The translations under genes were made by a program, and so were the position numbers. Positions 35,226-44,285 of a DNA stretch of 64,000 nucleotides are shown here, piece by piece; the stretch's first letter is position 1; each line of letters opens with the position of its first letter. The DNA comes from Achromobacter animicus (GTDB lineage Bacteria > Pseudomonadota > Gammaproteobacteria > Burkholderiales > Burkholderiaceae_B). The DNA lies in assembly GCF_902859585.1 (NCBI RefSeq), contig NZ_CADIJM010000001.1, positions 930,001 to 994,000 on the forward strand, read 5' to 3'. Below the pieces are notes generated by a model. The model had not been told where the DNA came from. It did no database searches and saw only the letters and a program-made list of their open reading frames with translations.

Positions 35226-36614
35226 GTGACCGACACCGCCTTCTCCTCCCTCCCCCTCCTGCCGCCCCTGCTTGAAAACCTGAAAACCCTGGGTTTCGAA
35301 CAGATGACGCCGATCCAGGCGCAGGCCCTGCCGTTGATTCTTGAACGGCGCGACGTGATCGCGCAGGCCAAGACCGGCAGCGGCAAGACCGCCTCGTTCG
35401 GCCTGGGCGTGCTGCAGAACCTGGACGTGAACCGCCTGATCCCGCAAGGACTGGTGGTTTGCCCCACCCGCGAACTGGCCGACCAGGTCGCCCAAGAGCT
35501 GCGCCGGCTGGCGCGCCTGATTCCCAACGTCAAGATCCTGACGCTGTGCGGCGGCGCCGCAGCCCGGCCGCAGGCCGAATCGCTGGCCCGCGGCACGCAT
35601 CTGGTGGTGGGCACGCCCGGCCGCATCCAGGACCACCTGGAACGCGGCAGCCTGGACCTGTCGGGACTGAACACGCTGGTGCTGGACGAAGCCGACCGCA
35701 TGGTTGACATGGGCTTTTACGACGACATCGTCGCCATCGCCTCGCACTGCCCCGCCAAGCGCCAGACGCTGCTGTTCTCGGCCACCTACCCCGACAACAT
35801 CCGCAAGCTCAGCGCGCGCTTTCTGCGCAACCCGGCCGAGGTCAAGGTCGAGGCGCAGCACGACGCCAGCCGCATCGAACAGATTTTCTACGAGATCAAT
35901 GAAGGCGAACGCCTGGATGCGGTGGCCAAGCTGCTGGCGCATTTCCGGCCGGTGTCCACCCTGGCTTTCTGCAACACCAAGATCCGCAGCCATGACCTGG
36001 TAGAACGTCTGCAGGCCGAAGGCATCAGCGCGCAGGCGCTGAACGGCGACCTGGAACAGCGCGAACGCGACGAAATCCTGATCCAGTTCGCCAACCAGAG
36101 CTGCGCCGTGCTGGTCGCCACCGACGTGGCCGCGCGCGGGCTCGACATCCAGAATCTGGGAGCCGTCATCAATGTGGACGTGACCAAGGACACCGAGGTC
36201 CACGTGCACCGCATCGGCCGCAGCGGCCGTGGCGATCAGAAGGGACTGGCGCTCAGCCTGTGTTCGCCAGAGGAAATGCGCTGGGCCAATCTGATCGAGC
36301 AATACCAGGGCGCGCCGCTGAAGTGGGCCGACTTGAAGTCGTTGCGCCCCAAGGCCGACCGCCCGCTCCGCGCCCCCATGGTCACGCTGAGCATCCAGGG
36401 CGGCAAGAAGGACAAGCTGCGTCCCGGCGACCTGCTGGGCGCGCTGACCGGCGACGGCGGCCTGACGTTCGAGCAGGTCGGCAAGATCAACATCACCGAG
36501 TTCAACTCGTACGTGGCCCTGGACCGGCAGATCGCCAAGCAGGCGTTCTCGCGCATTTCCAACAGCAACATCAAGGGACGGCGCTTTCGCATGCGCTTTC
36601 TGGAAGAGTTCTGA
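35226..36614 (+). CDS. dbpA: ATP-dependent RNA helicase DbpA
   Basis: This 462-residue DEAD-box helicase acts on 23S rRNA in large-subunit assembly. Motifs are the Q-motif region GFEQMTPIQAQAL, AKTGSGKT, PTRELADQVA, DEADRMVDMGF, FSATYP, LVATDVAARGLDI and HRIGRSGRG. The DbpA-specific C-terminal RNA-binding domain (LRPGDLLGALTGDGGLTFEQ, GRRFRMRFL) recognises hairpin 92. The GTG at 35226 gives a length close to E. coli DbpA (457); the open frame upstream shows no conserved sequence. Confidence 0.94.
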   Translation: MTDTAFSSLPLLPPLLENLKTLGFEQMTPIQAQALPLILERRDVIAQAKTGSGKTASFGLGVLQNLDVNRLIPQGLVVCPTRELADQVAQELRRLARLIPNVKILTLCGGAAARPQAESLARGTHLVVGTPGRIQDHLERGSLDLSGLNTLVLDEADRMVDMGFYDDIVAIASHCPAKRQTLLFSATYPDNIRKLSARFLRNPAEVKVEAQHDASRIEQIFYEINEGERLDAVAKLLAHFRPVSTLAFCNTKIRSHDLVERLQAEGISAQALNGDLEQRERDEILIQFANQSCAVLVATDVAARGLDIQNLGAVINVDVTKDTEVHVHRIGRSGRGDQKGLALSLCSPEEMRWANLIEQYQGAPLKWADLKSLRPKADRPLRAPMVTLSIQGGKKDKLRPGDLLGALTGDGGLTFEQVGKINITEFNSYVALDRQIAKQAFSRISNSNIKGRRFRMRFLEEF

Positions 36615-36707
36615 GCGCGTTGCTGCCGAAGCGGATTGAAGGCGGGTTTACACCTTGGCGTTCTTTCCGCCCCGCGAGCGACGGCGGCGCTGACGCCGCC
36701 GGTCGCG

Positions 36708-39077
36708 CTATGGCGTCTTCAGCGCCAATAGTGCCTTGGCAGCCTTGCCGGCGGCTGACGTGCCGGTAAAGCCCGCCAGCCAGCCGCGCAGGTCCGCATC
36801 CGCCACAGGATGCGCATGGCGCAGCGACTCATCCAGCAGCACCGTGAGCAACGATCCGATACCGCGCGCTTTGTGATCCAGGTGGGGCAACAGGCCGCCC
36901 AGCACAGCGATGACGGCAGCAGGCGCCAGCGTCGCCGCATCGGTGAAGGCCGCTGCCCAGCGCGTGAGGACGATCGCCGGCGCGCAGGCGGCGTAGGCTT
37001 GCGCCGCGACCGTTGCGTCCACGCGGTGCGGGATCGCGGCCGCAAAGACTTCCACCGCTTGCGCGCGCACCTCGGCCTGCTTGGCCGACATTCCCAGGGC
37101 CAGCAACTGGACCGTTTCCGGCTGCCAGACGCCCGGATGCACGGCCAGGACGCGCAAGACGGCAGGCGCCCGATGCTCGGCCTCATCGCCCGCCGCCGCG
37201 TTCATGATCTCAACGCTGGCCGCGGCCAGCGGCAGGGTCGATGCCGGATTGGCCAGACCGAGTTCGGCGCAGACCAGCGCGTGGGCGTCGACGCCTTCCT
37301 GGTGCTGCGGCGGGCCTGACGGAATCAGCGCTGGCTGCGTGGCCGTCGGCGCCTCGGCCGGCTCGGCATGGACCGCCGGACTCCACCACACCCACTGCGG
37401 CGAGCCATCGGCCTTCAAGGCGCTCGATCCGCGGCTGCGCCACTCGATCCGCACCGTGTCGGTGATCTGCGGCCCTGCGCCGCCGGTCGCCTCGACCACC
37501 CTCGCGCGGTCCCCGGGATGCACGCGTAACAAGGCCTGCACGAGATCCACCGGGAGCGGCGCGCCGCTGTCCCTGCCTGCCGCGAATCGGGCCAGCAGGA
37601 CATCGGCGTCGATCCAGCCCTGCGTGTCGGTGGGCGTGGCCAGCAACGGCCGGCGCGGCGCCCTGCCTTGAACGATCCCGGCTACCTCGCGCAGGCGGGT
37701 AATGAAGCTGGGCAGCAGGGAGGATTGTTCGGCGCTCGGCAGCGGCTGGGGTTCGCCCACTTTCTCATACACCCACTCGCCATGGACGACCTGGCTCGTG
37801 GTTTTCTGCCAATATTTTTGCGGCAGGAACGGGGCCTTGGGATCCTGCGCCGCCAGCAGCAGCGCCGCCGCGTAGTGCTGCGCGTCGCGCTCCACCAGTT
37901 GGCGGGCGCGCTTGGCCAAGGGCGCGACGGTGGCCGCCACTTGTCCGGACGTTGCCAGCCACGCCAGCGCCAGCTCGAATTCCAGCACGTCGGCGGGCGC
38001 TTCCAGCAGCGCCGCATAGCGTTCAAGGGCGTCAGTGTCGGTCCACGGGCGCAGCGGCCCGGGCGAGGGCAAGCCGGTCGGCATGTCTGACGGGAGATGC
38101 GCATGGGCGCCTTCCGCGGCCCCATCCGGCAGCAGCACGGCCACCGCCGGCGCCAGCGCGTCGCGCTGCTGCTGCGCCAGGTCTGTCCGCCCCAGCTTCG
38201 CCAGCGCCTTCACCGCCGCCCGCTGCACGTCGGCATGCGGATGCGCGAGGCCCAGGGCCAGCGCCTGCGCCACGGATTCGGGTTCGGCACGCGCCTGCGC
38301 GCCCAGCGCCTCCAGGATGCGCACCACAGACAGCGCCGCAGCCTTCGATCCCGAGAAAGCGCCTCCGCAGGCGTCCACGAAGGGCGCGGCGTCGAGCAGA
38401 CCCTGCTTGTGCAGGGCTTCGAACTGCTTCACGGCCAGCGCGACCGTGGCCGTGATCGGCGAACCCAGACTCTGGCGCAGCAGCGGCTGGTCCGCCGCTG
38501 CCTCGTCGGGCGCGGGGGCCAGCGTTACGTACAGACGCGAGAACCAGCCGGCGCGATAGGCGGAGAAATCCCGGTTGAGCGCCTCCAGGCAGCTGCGCAG
38601 CACGCGCCGACGATCCAGCGTGCCTTCGTTGGTCAGCAGCACGACCGTGTTGTGCCAGTTCAATTCCTCACGCGAGAACTTGTCGATGTTGGCGAGCGAG
38701 ATCTCGCCGCCGCCCTCCACCTCGAAGATCCGCCAGAACGCCCCATCGCGCAGCGCATGATCGTGGCGCAGCATGAAAAGGCGCACTTCCTGTTCCTGCC
38801 GCCCGCCCAGCCCGCCGACCATCGCCAACACGTAGTCATCCGTAGGGTCGACCTGCAGCCCGTTGAATAGCTCGTTCAGGCGGATCGGCAAAAAATTCGG
38901 GCGCTGGGACCAGCCCTGCGCCATCTCCCGCAAGCGCTTGGGCGAGGCCTGCACCGCGCGCATGTCTTCCGACTGCACGCCCAGCATGGCGTCGTACAGC
39001 GTGCGCAACGTTGCGCCCTCCTCGACCAGCCGCGCCGTATCGCGGTAGAAGTCCCAGAGGTTTTTGTAGGGGGTCAT
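36708..39077 (-). CDS. Large HEAT-like protein, DUF6493-type, paralogue 1
   Basis: This is a 789-residue cytosolic, helix-rich protein without signal peptide or membrane segment. Residues 114-190 (FWRIFEVEG, RSCLEALNRDFSAY, WFSRLYVTLAP) match residues 190-260 of the neighbouring 861-residue protein. The two are therefore paralogues. HEAT-like helical pairs follow (LAHPHADVQRAAVKALAKLG at about 275-295). The nearest family I can name is DUF6493, whose function is unknown. It is last in the operon, 8 bp after the paralogue. No catalytic motif was recognised, which points to a scaffold or binding role. Confidence 0.8.
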   Translation of the reverse strand: MTPYKNLWDFYRDTARLVEEGATLRTLYDAMLGVQSEDMRAVQASPKRLREMAQGWSQRPNFLPIRLNELFNGLQVDPTDDYVLAMVGGLGGRQEQEVRLFMLRHDHALRDGAFWRIFEVEGGGEISLANIDKFSREELNWHNTVVLLTNEGTLDRRRVLRSCLEALNRDFSAYRAGWFSRLYVTLAPAPDEAAADQPLLRQSLGSPITATVALAVKQFEALHKQGLLDAAPFVDACGGAFSGSKAAALSVVRILEALGAQARAEPESVAQALALGLAHPHADVQRAAVKALAKLGRTDLAQQQRDALAPAVAVLLPDGAAEGAHAHLPSDMPTGLPSPGPLRPWTDTDALERYAALLEAPADVLEFELALAWLATSGQVAATVAPLAKRARQLVERDAQHYAAALLLAAQDPKAPFLPQKYWQKTTSQVVHGEWVYEKVGEPQPLPSAEQSSLLPSFITRLREVAGIVQGRAPRRPLLATPTDTQGWIDADVLLARFAAGRDSGAPLPVDLVQALLRVHPGDRARVVEATGGAGPQITDTVRIEWRSRGSSALKADGSPQWVWWSPAVHAEPAEAPTATQPALIPSGPPQHQEGVDAHALVCAELGLANPASTLPLAAASVEIMNAAAGDEAEHRAPAVLRVLAVHPGVWQPETVQLLALGMSAKQAEVRAQAVEVFAAAIPHRVDATVAAQAYAACAPAIVLTRWAAAFTDAATLAPAAVIAVLGGLLPHLDHKARGIGSLLTVLLDESLRHAHPVADADLRGWLAGFTGTSAAGKAAKALLALKTP

Positions 39078-39085
39078 GCGAGGGG

Positions 39086-41671
39086 CTATCCTTCGAGAGA
39101 TCGCTGCGCGGCGGCAGCGGCGGTTGTGGCCAACGACGTCACGCGCGGCGCGACGGCTTCCAGACTGCGCAGGGTCACCGCCAGCACGGACGCGCCCTTG
39201 CGCCGCGCCGCCAGCGTGGCGGGCAAGGCGATCGGCATACCGTAGTCGTTGGACAGGCGCGCAGCCAGTTCGATGAGCTTGCCGGCCTGGGCCAGCGGCT
39301 TGCCTTCGGCATCGAGCAATTGCGGCAGCAGCGCCTCCAGCGTCTGGAGCGCGCGGCAGCCGGTGATCGCGCTGATGGATGCGGCGTCTGCCAGCGTCTG
39401 CGCGAGCCGTCCGGCCAGGGCGAAGCCCTGCGCCAGATGCGCCGCGATCTGCGCGGCGAACGGCGCGGGGTCCAGTAAACCGGCGTCGGCCAGCCGCGCG
39501 ATTGCCTCAGCCGCCTGTGCGCGCTGTTCGGCCATCTTCGCCGATGCGGCCAGCGCCAAGGCCGAGTACACGGGCTCGCCGGGCGGCAACCGGGACGCGC
39601 CCAGCGCCGTCAGCAGCGGCCCCAGGCCGCGCACGTTGATGACCTGCACCGCCGCGCACAACATTGGATGGAAATGCGCGGCCAACGTGTCGGGGTTGGA
39701 TTGCAGCAGCCAGGCCGTCCATTGCACGACCTGGTCGTAGCCATCCTGCTCGCGCGCCTCCTGTGCGCGGAAAGTGAATTCAGCGGGCACGTCCCCGACA
39801 TCGAGGGCCGGCGACGCGGAGGCCGCGGCGTCTGTCGCCATCCAGAACGGCTTGGCGCCATCGCCCAGCACGGCCAGGTCTCGCGAAAACGTGCCATCGC
39901 CCGGCTCGGCAAGCACGCGCTCCCACCCGACGCGCTGCGCGGGGACGGGCGCCGGCGGGCGGAACGGCTTGCCCTGCGCCCGGCTCGACCGCAGGTCGTG
40001 AAAGACGCCGGCCAGCAAGGCCAGCGGCGAATGCGTCGGCAGGTATTGGTAGCCCCAGCGGGAAGTCCAGGTTTCATCGGCCTTCCAGTCGCCAGTCTCT
40101 GCGTCGTAGCGGCTGCTGGAGACCGTTTGTTCTTGCAAAGCCACGCCGACGGGATCCGGCTTACCCGCGATGGCCACGACGTACCGGGCATAGCCTCGAA
40201 AACTGACGTTTTCCCGGCCCAGCAGCGCGGCGGCCAGCAGGCGTCGCGGCGACGCGTCGCGTTCCTCCCACACCGACTCGATGATCTCGGCGGCGCGGTG
40301 TTGCAATGCTTCAGGCAACGATTGGTGCGGACGGACGGCCAGGTAATCGAAGATGCGCGGCAAGTCGGCGCCGTGTCCTGTGCCCTCGAACTGCGCCGCG
40401 ATCAGCGCGTGCAACTCCTCGTCGCCGCAGATGCCGGGCGCTTGCTCGGGGAGATCCGGCAGCGGCTTGCGGCGCGGCGCCGGCATCGTGATCGCCTGCG
40501 ATGCACAGTCGCCGCCAACCTTGGCGCGCGCTTGACCATGCGCCTGACCGCTGGCCTCGGCCGGTTGCGTTTCGCGGGATGGCGTCACCAGCTTGCGCGC
40601 CAGCGACGCCAGGTCCAACGGCATGCCGTCCAGCGCGTCGCCCACGATCCGCGAGACGCGATCCTGCTGGCCGGCATCTGTCTTTAGCGCCGCAAACAGC
40701 CCGAGCTGGGCCTTGACGAGCTTCTTTTCCGAACGGGTCAAAACGGCGGACCCGGCCTCGATCATCGCGTCCACATCCAACTGTCCGGTGGCGCGCTTGA
40801 GCATGTCCAGCGCCAGTCCGACCGCCGTGCTGGGCGCTGTGCCCAGCACGGCAAAGTACGTGTGCTGACGGGCCGCGATCTCGTGCGCGGCCGGATCGGC
40901 CAAGCGATGCATGCGCAAATACCACGCAATGGTCTTCGCTGGAAAATCGCGCAGCAGCGCTTCCAACGATTCGGCGAGCAGGCGGTCGCGGAACGCGGGG
41001 TTGTCCTGGCAAAGCGTGAGGACGGCGGCGTCCCAGGCGGGCCCGGTGCGCTCCATGAGCAGGTAATCGGCGCCCATGCCCTCAACCCGGAACAGAGCCC
41101 AGAACTCGCGCTCGATCTGATCGGGGTTGGCCTGCAGATAGGCGGCCATGCACTTGCCATGATCCGCGTCCAGCTGTCCGTCCCCGCCGACGGCGCTGAC
41201 CTGTTGCACGAAACAGCGCAGATACGGCATGGATAACGGCGCATCGCCGTCCAACCGGACCAGCGCGTGGCATACCGGCCAGGCCAGATCCTCGGCCCAC
41301 CAGCGCTGCTCCGCCAGCAGCTCGACGAACGCGGCGCGCCACGGCGCGTCCCGTCCGGCCGCAGCGTCGGTGACAGCCGGCGCCATCTCGGCGTGTCGCC
41401 CGGCATATTCGCGCTTGCGCACCATGTCCGCGGGCGCCAGCGTGTCCGCCACGAGCTTGGGCTTGCCCAACGCCGCCAACACAAAGCACGCCCGGGGCGT
41501 GGGACCTTCCGCGCTGAACAGGCGGGATGGCGGCAAGGTCTTGGCCAGCGCGGCGCGATCCTCTTCGTTCGCGCCATCCAGTGCGCGCGCCAAAGACGCA
41601 ATATCCGCCGCGTCGCCGCCGGCGGCGGCCTCGCGCAGCGCCGCACGGCGTTCGGTCAGGCAGAGGGTCAT
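39086..41671 (-). CDS. Large HEAT-like protein, DUF6493-type, paralogue 2
   Basis: This 861-residue helix-rich cytosolic protein is homologous to the next gene through the block FWALFRVEG (190-198) to ESLEALLRDFPA (234-245) and WYLRMHRLADP. An Ala/Gln-rich linker at about 365-400 separates an N-terminal and a C-terminal half. The C-terminal half has SRWGYQYLPTHSPLALLAGV, and the rest looks HEAT-like. It starts in the stop codon of the SWIM gene (ATGA), so the SWIM protein and this one are made together. The function is unknown; DUF6493 is the closest family name I can offer. Confidence 0.8.
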   Translation of the reverse strand: MTLCLTERRAALREAAAGGDAADIASLARALDGANEEDRAALAKTLPPSRLFSAEGPTPRACFVLAALGKPKLVADTLAPADMVRKREYAGRHAEMAPAVTDAAAGRDAPWRAAFVELLAEQRWWAEDLAWPVCHALVRLDGDAPLSMPYLRCFVQQVSAVGGDGQLDADHGKCMAAYLQANPDQIEREFWALFRVEGMGADYLLMERTGPAWDAAVLTLCQDNPAFRDRLLAESLEALLRDFPAKTIAWYLRMHRLADPAAHEIAARQHTYFAVLGTAPSTAVGLALDMLKRATGQLDVDAMIEAGSAVLTRSEKKLVKAQLGLFAALKTDAGQQDRVSRIVGDALDGMPLDLASLARKLVTPSRETQPAEASGQAHGQARAKVGGDCASQAITMPAPRRKPLPDLPEQAPGICGDEELHALIAAQFEGTGHGADLPRIFDYLAVRPHQSLPEALQHRAAEIIESVWEERDASPRRLLAAALLGRENVSFRGYARYVVAIAGKPDPVGVALQEQTVSSSRYDAETGDWKADETWTSRWGYQYLPTHSPLALLAGVFHDLRSSRAQGKPFRPPAPVPAQRVGWERVLAEPGDGTFSRDLAVLGDGAKPFWMATDAAASASPALDVGDVPAEFTFRAQEAREQDGYDQVVQWTAWLLQSNPDTLAAHFHPMLCAAVQVINVRGLGPLLTALGASRLPPGEPVYSALALAASAKMAEQRAQAAEAIARLADAGLLDPAPFAAQIAAHLAQGFALAGRLAQTLADAASISAITGCRALQTLEALLPQLLDAEGKPLAQAGKLIELAARLSNDYGMPIALPATLAARRKGASVLAVTLRSLEAVAPRVTSLATTAAAAAQRSLEG

Positions 41672-43059
41672 GCGTCGGTTCCAGATGCATTAAGCGGGTC
41701 AAGAAACATGCGTACCGCCAGCGTGTGCTTGCAGGGCCCGCGCGTGCCTTGATATTTGGCGTGCCAAGGGCAGGTGCAGCGGTCCAGGACAGGCTCGGCG
41801 CCCAGCGCAACCCGGTAGCGCTGCTGCGCCGACTGCACGGAGTACTGCCCCTCGCCTTCCCGCCGGACGCCACCGCCGGCCACCAGCTTGCGCGCGTCGG
41901 CAAGCCGCGGATGCAGCGTATCGAGCAGCCCAGCCTGCACCGGCAGCGGCCGATGGAAATACGCGCCGGCCGCCAGATCGAAGCCCACCTGGCCGGAAGA
42001 CGCCAGCACGCTCAGCGCGGACAGGATCTGCGATTCCGGCAGCAGAGCCCGCTCGGCCAGCCGCGCAATATCGATGCGTGGCTCGAAAGCCAGCAGCGTC
42101 GATACGAACGCCGCATCCTCATTCGCATCTGCGCCCGCGACCCGATGCAGCACCGCCCCCTCGCCCGAGAATCCGCGCGATTTCTCCGGGCTGAGGCCCA
42201 GCGTGACCCGCGCACCCGGCAGCTCCAGCACCCAGGCGCTGGCTAGCGGCAACGCCCCTGCCGCCACATCGGCGCCATACGCGCGCAGCGCCGTGGCATG
42301 TCGCAGCAAGGGTTCCAGGACGCGCAGCCGTTCCGGTCCCGCCACGCAGACCGCGCCGGGCGTGGCCTGCGTGGCCAGCCGTAGCGAGCGGGCAGCCTGC
42401 GTCGCCCACATCACGGTCTTGGTCGCCGACGACCGCGGCAAGGCCTGCACGAACTGGCGCAAGGCCGGCCCCGTCAGCGCGTGGCGGCACGCCATGTCCG
42501 CCGACAGCATCTGCGTCTCGGCAAAGCCTTTGAGCCAGCGCGCGGGCAGCGGCACTTTCTCTTCGACGATCTCACCCGCCTGCGTCGTCACCCGCAACGC
42601 ATCGCTACCCACGTTCAGGTGCAGAGCCTCCGACGGGCGCAGCCCCGCCAGCGCCTGGCGCAACGGCGGATTCACGTCCACGTTGGTGACGCCTGCCGCC
42701 AGGTGCGTGGCGTCCAGCGCCTCCGCGTCCACGTCCAGGCGCGCGTACACGCCGCAGCACACGCTGAAGGACTCGAAGCGCAGGCCCTCGGGCGTGGACG
42801 TCACGACCGGATCCGCCGCCCGCAGCACCGCCGCCAGCGTGTTTGGCGGCACGTAGAAGCGCGTGCGCGCCACCCGCGCCAGCATCAGCAGCGCTTGCGC
42901 CACCACGGCGGGCTGCGCGACAAATCCGGAAAAGAAGAAGGGATGCGCCACCGCGCCCGACGGCGCAAGACCGCCGCTGGTGGCCAGGTTGAGGTCGGCC
43001 TGGCCCTGCCGCTGGGCGATGTCGGAGGGGGCAAGATAGGCGTAGGCCAGCTCCGTCAT
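41668..43059 (-). CDS. SWIM zinc-finger protein
   Basis: This 463-residue protein ends in a SWIM zinc-binding motif: C428, C430, C443 and H445 (CTCPWHAKYQGTRGPCKH). SWIM domains bind zinc and commonly mediate DNA or protein contacts. The long N-terminal region has no named domain that I recognise. The region before the SWIM motif (about 330-400) resembles a winged-helix-like stretch (RLAERALLPESQILSALSVL). The ATG at 43059 has GGAGCCACGAAGC upstream. It is first in a tightly coupled three-gene operon with two HEAT-like proteins. Confidence 0.85.
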   Translation of the reverse strand: MTELAYAYLAPSDIAQRQGQADLNLATSGGLAPSGAVAHPFFFSGFVAQPAVVAQALLMLARVARTRFYVPPNTLAAVLRAADPVVTSTPEGLRFESFSVCCGVYARLDVDAEALDATHLAAGVTNVDVNPPLRQALAGLRPSEALHLNVGSDALRVTTQAGEIVEEKVPLPARWLKGFAETQMLSADMACRHALTGPALRQFVQALPRSSATKTVMWATQAARSLRLATQATPGAVCVAGPERLRVLEPLLRHATALRAYGADVAAGALPLASAWVLELPGARVTLGLSPEKSRGFSGEGAVLHRVAGADANEDAAFVSTLLAFEPRIDIARLAERALLPESQILSALSVLASSGQVGFDLAAGAYFHRPLPVQAGLLDTLHPRLADARKLVAGGGVRREGEGQYSVQSAQQRYRVALGAEPVLDRCTCPWHAKYQGTRGPCKHTLAVRMFLDPLNASGTDA

Positions 43060-43408
43060 GCTTCGTGGCTCCTGGACCGCGGCGGAACGCGGCACGGATC
43101 CTTTGCCGTCAAAGGCAGGGACGAATACAGGCGATCTGGCTTGGGCGCACGCCTGCCGCAGGGGGTCAGCGCCAATGAGACTTTCAGCTGCTTGTTCATT
43201 GGGGACACATCTTAACTGGCCTGGGCAGGCGCCCGGCCACCGACTGCGCGCAAAGCTTGTGGGTTTGACACCGGCTTTGCCATAATGGCGCCGCCTGTAC
43301 GCCCGTATGCTGGATTTTTCGAATGTGCGGCGGGCACGGAACCAAAGGCAAGCGGTGCGTTCCAACTCGGCGCACTGTCCCCCTTAACCATCAAAAGAGA
43401 AACTCACC
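43060..43408. promoter_or_regulatory. Divergent SWIM operon / doxX region
   Basis: This 349-bp gap lies between genes reading apart and should hold the promoter of the SWIM operon and that of the DoxX gene. Open frames here look non-coding. No repeat or clear promoter box was found; the DoxX ribosome site AAAAGAGAAA lies at its right end. Confidence 0.4.
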
Positions 43409-43816
43409 ATGATCAAGTCCGATGACACCGGCAAGCTGATCCTGCGCCTGACCCTCGGTATTCTGATTCTGCTCCATGGCCTGGCCAAACTGACCGGCGG
43501 CGGCGTCGGCGGCATCAGCGGCATGCTGTCCTCCCACGGCTTGCCCGGGTTCCTGGCCTACGGCGTCTACGTGGGCGAAATCATCGCCCCTGTCCTGCTG
43601 ATCATCGGCGTCTACACGCGTCTGGGCGGTCTGATCATCGCCATCAACATGGTTGTCGCCATCCTGCTGGCGCACAGCGGCAGCATTGCCAGCATGACCA
43701 ACAACGGCGGCTGGGCGCTTGAACTGCAGGGCATGTTCCTCTTCACCGGACTGGCCATCGCCTTCATGGGCGCCGGCCGTTTCAGCCTGGCCGGCAACGG
43801 CGGACGCTGGAACTGA
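43409..43816 (+). CDS. DoxX-family membrane protein
   Basis: This 135-residue inner-membrane protein has four hydrophobic segments and the DoxX start (LILRLTLGILILLHGLAKL), followed by GLPGFLAYGVYVGEIIAPVL. DoxX proteins are small redox-associated membrane proteins of poorly defined role, often linked to thiol or oxidative stress. It is a single gene followed by a terminator. Confidence 0.9.
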   Translation: MIKSDDTGKLILRLTLGILILLHGLAKLTGGGVGGISGMLSSHGLPGFLAYGVYVGEIIAPVLLIIGVYTRLGGLIIAINMVVAILLAHSGSIASMTNNGGWALELQGMFLFTGLAIAFMGAGRFSLAGNGGRWN

Positions 43817-43865
43817 CCTTACGTCGCGCCCGCTGCGCATTGCCGCGGGCGATCAAGGCAACAGG

Positions 43866-43896
43866 GGGACCGCATCATGCGGTCCCTTTCTTTTTG
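43866..43896 (+). terminator. Rho-independent terminator of doxX
   Basis: GGGACCGCAT (43866-43875) pairs perfectly with ATGCGGTCCC (43877-43886) around a single C. It is followed by TTTCTTTTT. In practice the innermost pairs open to make a loop. Confidence 0.9.
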
Positions 43897-44086
43897 CGAC
43901 GCAAATCACGCGTATCCGCAGACATTGATACGAACGACATCGACCGTCACGCAGGCGCAATCACTGGTCACGCGAAAGCTGTTTCGGAACGATTACAGTC
44001 CCGAACTCGACCCCGCGGCCGTGGCCTAATCCCTATGAGCGCAGGAAAGGCGTATCTCGCGCCTTGCGCCCGGCGGGAGCCGAAAT

Positions 44087-44254
44087 ATGAAGAAGCTTGT
44101 GTTGTTGTTGATAGCGATGGTCAGTGCCCTGAGCGGCTGCGTGGTTGTGCCGGCCCGGCCGGCCTACTACCGGCCCGCGCCGGTCTATTACACGCCGCAT
44201 TATCACTACTACCCGGCGTATCCCGCCCCGCATTATTACTATCGCGGCTATTGA
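44087..44254 (+). CDS. Tiny Tyr/Pro-rich lipoprotein
   Basis: This 55-residue open frame begins with MKKLVLLLIAMVSALSGCVV, a complete lipoprotein signal with lipobox LSGC and acylation at C18. The mature part of about 38 residues is almost entirely Tyr, Pro, His, Ala and Arg (PARPAYYRPAPVYY, HYHYYPAYPAPHYYYRGY). It has an upstream GGGAG and lies 31 bp before a gene for another Trp/Tyr-rich envelope protein, so the two probably form an operon. Similar short YYRP-type lipoproteins accompany YXWGXW-repeat proteins in proteobacteria. No function is known. Confidence 0.8.
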   Translation: MKKLVLLLIAMVSALSGCVVVPARPAYYRPAPVYYTPHYHYYPAYPAPHYYYRGY

Positions 44255-44285
44255 CCCGCGGACCTGCTGCGCAAAGGACATTCTC

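Noticed and set aside
36682-36701. GC hairpin between dbpA and the large HEAT-like gene as a terminator
   Set aside because: The stem CGGCGGCG/CGCCGCCG is strong but neither strand has a T-tract, so intrinsic termination is not supported.
36708-43059. Assigning the SWIM operon to a known MoxR-vWA ternary conflict system
   Set aside because: No AAA ATPase or vWA gene is adjacent, so membership cannot be claimed from this window.
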